From Oscillospiraceae bacterium (lineage in GTDB: Bacteria; Bacillota; Clostridia; Oscillospirales; Oscillospiraceae), in contig SVMM01000010.1 in assembly GCA_015067435.1 (NCBI GenBank), forward strand, positions 78,836 to 142,835: a DNA stretch of 64,000 nt. Direction: 5' to 3'. Positions 34,160-41,800 of this stretch are shown one piece after another. The stretch's first letter is position 1. Each line of letters opens with the position of its first letter. The position numbers and the translations under genes were made by a program. The notes below the pieces were generated by a model. The model did no database searches. It saw only the letters and a program-made list of their open reading frames with translations, and was not told the DNA's origin.

Positions 34160-36295
34160 TCAGTTCTGTGCCGCGTAGATGTTGGCGACGTCGAGGATGA
34201 TGCTGATGCTGCCGTCGCCGAGGATGGTGCAGCCGGAGATGCCGGCGCTCTTGATGCCGAAGTTGTTGACATACTCCGGCAGGATCTTAACGACCACCTG
34301 CTGCTCGCCGATGAGCTGGTCGACGAACAGGCAGAAGGAGTTGTCGCCGGATTCCACCCAGAGCAGCACGCCCTCGTCGAGATTGTCCACGCCGCCCTCG
34401 ATCTGGTAGAAGCCCTTGGCGCGGACAATGGAGTAGAAGTTGTCCACGATCTTGATCATCTCGCCGTGCGTCTCGTCCTGAACGATGTGCATGTCGGACG
34501 CCTTGAAGATCTGGCGGATGTTGGCGATGGGCACGGTGAAGATGCTCTCGCCCACGCTGACCTCCATGCCGTCCATGATCGCCATGGTCAGCGGGATGCG
34601 CAGCGTGGTGGTCATGCCCTTGCCCAGCTCGCTCGTGATGGTGACGGTGCCGCCGACGCTCTCGACGTTGCTCTTGACCACGTCCATGCCCACGCCGCGC
34701 CCGGAGTACTCCGTGACCTCGGTGTTGGTGGAGAAGCCCGGCATCAGCAGGAAGTTGAGGATGTCCTTGTGGCTGTAGTCGACGCCCGGCTGCGCGAGGC
34801 CCTGGCGGATCGCCTTGTTCAGCACCGCCTCCTCGTTGACGCCGCGGCCGTCGTCGATGATCTCGATGATGATCTCGCTGCCGGTCTGGCGCGCGGCGAG
34901 GATGATCTGGCCGACGGGATCCTTGCCCAGCGCGATACGGTCCTCCTTCCGCTCCTCGATGCCGTGGTCCATGGAGTTGCGGACGATGTGCATGATCGGG
35001 TCGGAGATGGAGTCGACGATGGTCTTGTCCACTTCGGTGTTCTCGCCCTCCAGAATGAGGTTCGTCTCGCGGTCGAGCTTCTTGCTCATGTCGCGCACGA
35101 TGCGCTTCATCTTCTGGAACGTGCCGGAGATCGGCACCATGCGCAGCGACATGGCGACGTCCTGCAAATTGTCGGTCAGGGAGCGGAGCTGGCGCGCGGA
35201 CTTGGTAAAGTTGTCGAGTTTGAGCCCCTTGAGGTCGGGCGAGGCGGTGACCTGCGCCTCGGTGATGACGATCTCGCTGACGACGTCCATCAGCGCCTGG
35301 AGCTTGTTGAGACTCACGCTGATGAGGCTTTCCTTGACCGCCTGATGCTTCGCCGCGGTCTGCGCCGCCGCGCTCTGCTGTGCGGGCGCGCTCTCCGCCG
35401 CTGCCGCCGCGGGCGCCGCCTCGCTCTGCTGCACGGGCGCCGCCTCGCTCTGCTGCGCGGGAGCGCTCTCCGCCGCTGCCGCCGCGGACGCCTGCGCGGC
35501 GATGCCGGCGGCATAGTCAAAGGGCGAAAATTCGCGCACGGAGCCGGTGTCGCGCACCGCGGCGTCCGCCGCCGTGCGGTCGGCGTCCGTCTTGAAGCGG
35601 AGGAAGAAGCCGTTGTCCACGATGAACGCCGCCGTGTCGGGGTTGAGCTGGACGTCGGCGGGGTAGAAATCAAACTGGCTCTCGTCGACGTACTCCTTGA
35701 CGGCGTTGACGAGCATCATCGCGCGCAGGTTCTCCATGCCCGCTCCCTCGTCGAAATAGACCTGCAGGCCATAGGGGAAGTCGGCGCTTGCGTAGGCCAT
35801 GAGCTCGCCGGACGCGGCGGGCGTGCCGCCCTCAGCCGCCGCGGGCGCGCCGCCCTCAGCCGCCGCGGGAGCCTCTTCGCTCGCCTCGCCGGAAATTTTA
35901 TTGGCGAAGGTATTAATTTTATTAAGGAATGTGTCGATATCATTAGAGAGCGGTTGGTCGCTTTCGATCTTTTCGATCTCCGAGCGGAAGAAGTCGATGG
36001 ACTCAAAGATCAGATCGAACAGGTCCGAACGCATATCCTCCGGGATCGCGTCCATCGTCTTCTCACGGATGACGAAGAACATATCCTCGATTCGATGTGC
36101 GATGGTCATCAACGAGTTGAATTCCATCATGGCGGAGGATCCCTTGATCGTATGCATGATGCGGAAGATCTCGTTCACCGCCTCCTGCGAGAAGGTCTTC
36201 GCCTGCTCGCTGGAGAGGATCAGGTCGTCCAGCTGCTCCAACATGGAATGCATCTCGAACAGATAGGCCTCCATCATGTCGTTGCCCATACCCAT
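34160..36295 (-). CDS. cheA: Chemotaxis histidine kinase CheA
   Basis: CheA phosphorylates CheY and CheB in response to receptors. The domains in order are: an Hpt domain with phospho-acceptor His48 (IMHTIKGSS); an Ala/Glu-rich linker; a P2-like region (about 165-245); a second low-complexity linker with APAQQSEAA repeats; and a dimerisation domain. The HATPase kinase core follows, with HIVRNSMDHGIEER, IIDDGRGVNEEA and GRGVGMDVVKSNVESVGG. A C-terminal CheW-like regulatory domain ends the protein at residue 711. It is first in the che operon, with two promoters upstream. No cheY, cheC or cheD lies in the window. Confidence 0.97.
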   Translation of the reverse strand: MGMGNDMMEAYLFEMHSMLEQLDDLILSSEQAKTFSQEAVNEIFRIMHTIKGSSAMMEFNSLMTIAHRIEDMFFVIREKTMDAIPEDMRSDLFDLIFESIDFFRSEIEKIESDQPLSNDIDTFLNKINTFANKISGEASEEAPAAAEGGAPAAAEGGTPAASGELMAYASADFPYGLQVYFDEGAGMENLRAMMLVNAVKEYVDESQFDFYPADVQLNPDTAAFIVDNGFFLRFKTDADRTAADAAVRDTGSVREFSPFDYAAGIAAQASAAAAAESAPAQQSEAAPVQQSEAAPAAAAAESAPAQQSAAAQTAAKHQAVKESLISVSLNKLQALMDVVSEIVITEAQVTASPDLKGLKLDNFTKSARQLRSLTDNLQDVAMSLRMVPISGTFQKMKRIVRDMSKKLDRETNLILEGENTEVDKTIVDSISDPIMHIVRNSMDHGIEERKEDRIALGKDPVGQIILAARQTGSEIIIEIIDDGRGVNEEAVLNKAIRQGLAQPGVDYSHKDILNFLLMPGFSTNTEVTEYSGRGVGMDVVKSNVESVGGTVTITSELGKGMTTTLRIPLTMAIMDGMEVSVGESIFTVPIANIRQIFKASDMHIVQDETHGEMIKIVDNFYSIVRAKGFYQIEGGVDNLDEGVLLWVESGDNSFCLFVDQLIGEQQVVVKILPEYVNNFGIKSAGISGCTILGDGSISIILDVANIYAAQN

Positions 36296-36365
36296 ATCAT
36301 TTTCACCCCTATTTTTTTTGTTGTGGCGAGCCGCACTACGGCCTGTCCACGGTCTCTTAAAGTTT

Positions 36366-36391
36366 GTATCGGCAATATGCCTTAAAAGTTA
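36366..36391 (-). promoter_or_regulatory. Putative sigma-28 promoter of cheA
   Basis: Leftward TAAC (36388-36391), 14 bases and GCCGATAC (36366-36373). The -10 element matches seven of eight consensus bases and the -35 three of four; the spacer is one base short. It lies 71 bases before cheA, downstream of a sigma-A promoter. Confidence 0.6.
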
Positions 36392-36397
36392 ATATCT

Positions 36398-36426
36398 ATT
36401 GTACGGGTTTTTTCCGATTTTTGCAA
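36398..36426 (-). promoter_or_regulatory. Putative sigma-A promoter of cheA
   Basis: Leftward TTGCAA (36421-36426), 17 bases and TACAAT (36398-36403). With the sigma-28-like element just downstream, it gives cheA tandem promoters. It lies within the region upstream of the divergent FliK-like gene at 36454, for which no convincing promoter of its own was found. Confidence 0.6.
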
Positions 36427-36453
36427 GTCTTTTTCGAAAGGAGATAAAAATCC

Positions 36454-37893
36454 ATGCCCGACTTGCTTGGCGCAACCAATCCGGTACCATCCTATGACGC
36501 GCCATCCGTGAAGATAACGCCCCCTGTGCCGGGGGGCGACGCCAACATCCAAAACGTCGTTGACCCCGACCGCGTCACCCGCCCGGACGGGCAGGAGGGG
36601 CAGCAGGGCGCGGGCGACGCCACCAGCCAATTCCAGGCGCGCTTCGACTCCAACTTCATGACGTTTTTGCAGCGTCTGCGCGGCGCGCAGGAGCTGCCCG
36701 AGATCTTTCTGACGGTCCTCCAGGGCCAGCAGGTGCAGGTGACCTCCGGCATCCAAAGCGGCTTTGCCGAGGAGATGGCGCAGTTCCTTGAGTTCATCCA
36801 CATGGACGAGGGGCAGATGCTCAGCTTCCTGCAAAATCAGGCGCAGAGCGGCTCGCGCTTCTCCGGCGCGCTGTTCCAGATGCTGCGCAACGCCTTCAAC
36901 GGCACGACCTCGGAGCTGACGAAGAACGACATCCTGCAGTTCGTCCGGCGTTACGGCGACTATACCTCCACCGAGCACATTGAGGACAACCTCGTGCGCA
37001 TGACCGACGAGATGACCGAGGCGCTGCCCGGCAAGTGGTCGGCGGAGCTGACGCAGGTGCTCGCCCAGCTGGAAAACGGCGTGGCGGCGGGTGACCGCGA
37101 GGGCAACCTCAAGCTGCTGCGCGAGCAGGTGTTCCCGCTGGTGTCGAAATACGTCTCGCTGACGCACGACCACGGCCTCGCGCGCAACCTGCTCTCGGCG
37201 ATGACGCTGGACGTGGCGCGCTACGAGAACGGCTCGCAGGACGGCCTCCTGCAGGCGTTCCGCCACCTCGCCAACAGCGAGGTGCTGCCCAAGGAGATCG
37301 CCGAGCTGCCCGACAGCGAGCTGCTGCGGATGCTCAAGGAGACGGATTTCCAGAAGGCGTCGGACGCCAACGTCTTTGCCGACCGCATGGCGCGCGTCAC
37401 GCACCGCGCCCTTCAGGGCGAGGACGGCGTCAACACGCAGGACGCGTTCCACAACATCATGAACTCCGTGCTCATCAACGAGAGCGTGTATATGCCGCTC
37501 CAGCACATCATGCTGCCGCTGAACTGGAACGGCGAGCTGATGTTCTCGGAACTGTGGATCGACCCCGACGCCGAACGCGACCAGCGGCGTCCCGACGGGA
37601 AGGGCGACAACGGTCCGGTGCAGCGCGTGCTCATCAAGATGGACATCCGCTCGCTCGGCGCCTTCGACGTACTGATCCAAAACCGCAGCGAGGGCGTTTC
37701 TATGCTCGTCACCTGCCCGAAGTCCGTGGCGGAGCAAACGGCGCAGGTCACGCAGTCGCTGCGCGACATCCTCGCGCGCAACGGCCTGAAGGTCGAGCAG
37801 GTGCAGGTCGCCGAGCAGCACCGCCCGCTGACCGTATCCCAAGTATTCCCCAAACTTGCCGAAAGGATGAGTGGCGTCAATGTCAAGGTCTGA
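36454..37893 (+). CDS. FliK-like / YlqG-type protein
   Basis: The 479-residue product has a disordered Pro/Asp-rich start and a long helical region (about 60-330). The C-terminal part resembles the FliK hook-length domain (VLIKMDIRSLGAFDVLI ... LRDILARNGLKVEQVQVAEQ). It is followed directly by a gene for the isolated FlhB cytoplasmic domain, the same pairing as ylqG-ylqH in Bacillus subtilis. The function of that pair is not established; an accessory export-specificity role is inferred. The start follows AAAGGAG. It is divergent from cheA. Confidence 0.75.
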   Translation: MPDLLGATNPVPSYDAPSVKITPPVPGGDANIQNVVDPDRVTRPDGQEGQQGAGDATSQFQARFDSNFMTFLQRLRGAQELPEIFLTVLQGQQVQVTSGIQSGFAEEMAQFLEFIHMDEGQMLSFLQNQAQSGSRFSGALFQMLRNAFNGTTSELTKNDILQFVRRYGDYTSTEHIEDNLVRMTDEMTEALPGKWSAELTQVLAQLENGVAAGDREGNLKLLREQVFPLVSKYVSLTHDHGLARNLLSAMTLDVARYENGSQDGLLQAFRHLANSEVLPKEIAELPDSELLRMLKETDFQKASDANVFADRMARVTHRALQGEDGVNTQDAFHNIMNSVLINESVYMPLQHIMLPLNWNGELMFSELWIDPDAERDQRRPDGKGDNGPVQRVLIKMDIRSLGAFDVLIQNRSEGVSMLVTCPKSVAEQTAQVTQSLRDILARNGLKVEQVQVAEQHRPLTVSQVFPKLAERMSGVNVKV

Positions 37894-38194
37894 ATTCCCG
37901 CGCAAGAAGCGCGCGGTCGCCCTGCACTACGGGGCGGACGACACCGCGCCGGTGGTCGTCGCCTCCGGCATGGGCTATCTCGCGGAGAAGATCGTCGACG
38001 TGGCGCAGGCGAACGGCGTGCCCGTGTACGAGGACGACTCCCTCGCCACCATCCTCACGCAGCTTCAGCTCGGGCAGGAGATCCCGGCGGAGCTGTATCA
38101 GGCGATCGTCGACATCTACGTGTACTTCCTCAACTTTGACCCGGGGCGGCGCGGAGCCGGAGAGCCGCCCTCCGGGACGGCGGCGCAGCCGTAA
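37880..38194 (+). CDS. Isolated FlhB C-terminal-domain protein (YlqH-like)
   Basis: This 104-residue protein matches only the cytoplasmic FlhB/YscU switch domain: KKRAVALHYGADDTAPVVVA, GYLAEKIVDVAQANGVPVYED and QEIPAELYQAIVDIYVYF. The NPTH autocleavage site and the membrane half of FlhB are absent, so it is a stand-alone FlhB-C paralogue. It overlaps the end of the FliK-like gene. A GTG at 37871 is an alternative start; the ATG at 37880 is preferred for spacing. Confidence 0.85.
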   Translation: MSRSEFPRKKRAVALHYGADDTAPVVVASGMGYLAEKIVDVAQANGVPVYEDDSLATILTQLQLGQEIPAELYQAIVDIYVYFLNFDPGRRGAGEPPSGTAAQP

Positions 38195-38212
38195 GCGGAA
38201 AGGAGCATCGCC

Positions 38213-38833
38213 ATGGCACTGTTCGGGAAAAAGGTCAACAGGCCCGGCAGCGAAAACGTCTATGTGCTGATGGACAGCGATTCCCGCACCCTCGCCCGCG
38301 GCAAGCGCATGAAGGCGCAGGGCAGCTCGAACCTGTACATCAAGCTGCTGGAGGGGGACGTCAAGGCGCTCTCGGACGCGAGCGTTCTGCAGGTCGTGCC
38401 GCAGGACAAGAGCCTGCCGCCCCTGATGGCGCGCGTCATCGACTTCCGGGAGAGCGCGGTCGCGCTCAAGCCGATGCGCGAGCTGGGCAGCGACGTGCGG
38501 CGCAATTTCCGCGTCCCCGTCGCCTTTGAAAGCTTCCTCTATCCCGCCGCCGGCGGGCGCGCGGCGCTGCGCGCCGCCAACTTAAGCTGCGGCGGCATCG
38601 CGTTCTTTTCGCCCTGCGCGCTGGCGATCGGCAACGTGTTCGAGCTGGTCGTCCCGCTCACCTCGGAGGGGCCGCTCCTGCTCAACGCCCAGCTGCTGCG
38701 CGTCCACCTTGCGGAGGACGGCAACCATTTCTTTGCCTGTAAGTTCATCGATATGATCGACGATGAGGAAACGCTTCTGCGCGAGGCGGTCTTCGCCGTC
38801 CAGATCAGCGCCGCGAAGGCGCGTGCGCGCTGA
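38213..38833 (+). CDS. PilZ-domain c-di-GMP receptor
   Basis: The 206-residue product has a YcgR/YpfA-like N-terminal beta domain (about 1-90) and a PilZ domain (about 95-200). Both c-di-GMP-binding motifs are visible: Arg96-Arg97-x-x-Arg100 and Asn123-x-Ser125-x-x-Gly128 (RRNFR and NLSCGG). Proteins of this layout act as flagellar brakes or regulators by binding stators or the switch. Its place right after flagellar export genes supports this. Its own diguanylate cyclase is not in the window. Start at 38213 with GGAAAGGAG. Confidence 0.9.
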   Translation: MALFGKKVNRPGSENVYVLMDSDSRTLARGKRMKAQGSSNLYIKLLEGDVKALSDASVLQVVPQDKSLPPLMARVIDFRESAVALKPMRELGSDVRRNFRVPVAFESFLYPAAGGRAALRAANLSCGGIAFFSPCALAIGNVFELVVPLTSEGPLLLNAQLLRVHLAEDGNHFFACKFIDMIDDEETLLREAVFAVQISAAKARAR

Positions 38834-38871
38834 AATACGCGCAAACAACGAGAAAAGCGAGGTCTTTTGCA

Positions 38872-41800
38872 ATGAAACGTACCAAGCTCACCCGCATCGG
38901 CCGCAGGCTCGGCGCATTTGTCACGGCGCTGTGCCTCGCCCTGTCCCTCATGCCCGCGCTGGGCACGCTGGTCGTGCCGGCGAAGGCGGCGTTCAGCGAC
39001 GACGCGATGGACAAGCTCCACAACTGGGGCGTCGTCGGCGGCTATCCCGACGGAAGCCTGCGTCCGGAGCGCAATCTCACGCGCGCGGAGTTCGTCGCCA
39101 TGGTCAACCGCGCCTACGGCTACACCAAGACGGGCGATACGCCGTTCATCGACGTCGCCCCCGACGCGTGGTATCACGACGACATCGGCGCCGCCTACAA
39201 CGCGGGCTATTTCACGGGCTATTCCCCGCGCATGGCGCACCCCGACGACGAGCTCACCCGTGAGCAGGCGGTGGTGCTGCTGGCGCGCAACATGCGCCTC
39301 GACCCGGTCTCCGGCGAGGTGACGGAGTTCTCCGACGGGCGCTCCTGCTCGGACTGGAGCCGCGGCTACATTCGCGCGGCGCAGCAGGCGGGCCTGATCG
39401 GCGGCTATCCCGACGGTTCGTACAAGCCGCAGAACAACATCACCCGCGGTGAGATGGCGGTCATGCTCCAGCGCTCGCTGGGCACGCTCATTAACAAGCC
39501 CGGCGTACACACCCTCTCCGACGTGTACGGCAACGTGACCATCAGCACCCCGAACACGACGCTCAAGGACTCCACCATCGCCGGCGACCTGTACATCACC
39601 GGCGGCCTTGACCTCGGCGACATCACGCTGGAGAACGTCCGCGTGCTGGGCGATATCATCGTCGCCGGCGGCGGCGAGAGCCAGAGCGGCAAGGACAGCA
39701 TCGTCCTGCGCAACGTCGAGGCGGACTCCCTGCTGGTGGACAGCATCGCGGACCAGTTCGTCACGGTGCGCGCCGAGGGCAACACCGAGATCGCAGAGAC
39801 CGTCCTCCGCTCCGACTCCTACGTGCAGGACCGCACGCGGCCGGGGCAGGGGCTTTTGAACATCTCGCTCGAATCCGCCGATCCCGGTGCGAGCTTCACG
39901 CTCTCCGGCAATCTGGAGACCGTCGTCAACAAGACGCCGGATTCCACGCTCACCGTCGCCATGGGCACGGTGGACAGTCTGACCATCGACGAGCACGCGA
40001 CGAACGCCACGCTCAACCTCGACATCAACAGCACCGCCATGGAGCTCAACCTCGACGTGGCGACCTCCGTCACCGGCGTAGGCGACATCGACAAGCTCTA
40101 CGTCAACGCCGCGGGCACGACCGTGGAAATGCTGCCCGATACCATTACGATCCGTCCGGGCCTGACGTCGAACATCGCCGGCGAGGATCTCAACGCCGCG
40201 CAGGCGCAGGAGTCCTCCTCCGATCCGCGCCTGCTCGCCGGTTATCCCAAGCTCAAGAACATCGCGCCGACGTCCGCGACGTCGTTCTACTCCGCCAACA
40301 AGGCGGGCACCGTCTACTGGGCGGTGAGCACCACGACCGACGGCTCGATCCCCGAGGACGAGCTGGTCGACCCCACCGAGGGCAACACCCGCATCACCCT
40401 CAACGGCACCCTGCCCATCACCGAGTCGAACAAGGAGTTCACGCAGGCGCTGGAAAAGCTGACGCCGGACTCCAACTACTATCTCTCCACCGTCATGGTG
40501 GACGCCCGCGACCGCCACAGCCCCGTGAAGGTCGCCGCGTTCTCCACGCCGGACAACACCGTGCCCGCGTTCCTGCAGGGCTATCCGCGCATCGTGCAGA
40601 ACACGTACAAGCTGGAGCTCAAGGAGAACGACGACGGCACCAAGGAGCGCGTGCCCAACTTCTACGCGCAGGCGGGCGTCATGGCGAACAAGAGCTGCCA
40701 GATCTACTACGCCCTCTATCCCGCCGGAAGCGCCCAGCCCACCGGCCAGCAGTTCCGCACCGGCTCGCTCGGCAAGCCCATCCAGAGCGGCGTGGAGGAC
40801 ATCACGAAGAACGTCATCTGGCTGCGCACCTTCGCCGGTCTGGAGGAGCTGACAAGCTATGACCTCTACTTCTGGCTGACCGACGCCGACGGCGCGCGCA
40901 GCTCCGCCGTGCAGAAGCTGACCTTCACCACCGTGGACGGCACGCCGCCGCGCTTCCAGTACGAGACGCCGCTGGTGGTCGGCAATCCGCCCGCCACCTC
41001 CATCCCCACCAAGGTCAACGTCAACGAGAACGCCACCGTGTACTGGGCGGTCGTCAAGCACGGCGACGACTTCACCAAGTTCGCCGAAACGCCCGCGGAC
41101 GCCGACACGCTCACCGCCATCATCGCCGAGCTGACGAAGCAGGCGATCACGGACGAGGATGTCGAAAAGGAGCTTGACACGCTCAAGCGCAAGATCGAGT
41201 CCGGCTCCGGCAGCGCGCGCAACGGCTCCTCCGTCGTCACAGCAAGCCGCGACGCCAACATCAGCATCACGGGGCTCACGGCGGAGACCGCCTACGACAT
41301 CTACTACGTCGCCAAGGACAGGGCGGGCAACTACTCCGACGTCGCCCTCCTTGAGGGCATCCGCACCCTCGACACAAACCCGCCGACCGTGCGTCAGGAG
41401 TTCAGCCGCACGAACGAAAAGGGCGAGCCCTATGCCGACACGGACATCAACCTCATCTTCAGCGAGGACATCCAGCGCTATCCCAGCACCTACGTCAAGA
41501 ACGACGACGGCACGGACAAGCGTGACGCCAACGGCAACCTGATCCCCGAGACGCTGACCTCCGTGGCGAAGGACCCGGAGAAGCTCGACGAGTTCCTCTC
41601 CAACATCATTTCGCTGTACAACGACTCCGGCTTCGATCCCACCGTTCCCCTCAAGCCCTATTCGCAGCTGACGACGGACGAGGAAAAGGCGTCGTGGACG
41701 ATCGACTTCAGCAAGGCGACGGTCAAGGCAGACCCGGACACCGGCGAGGTGACGGTCACGCTGAGCACCTCCGCCGGCGCGCTGAACCTCAAGAGCGGCG

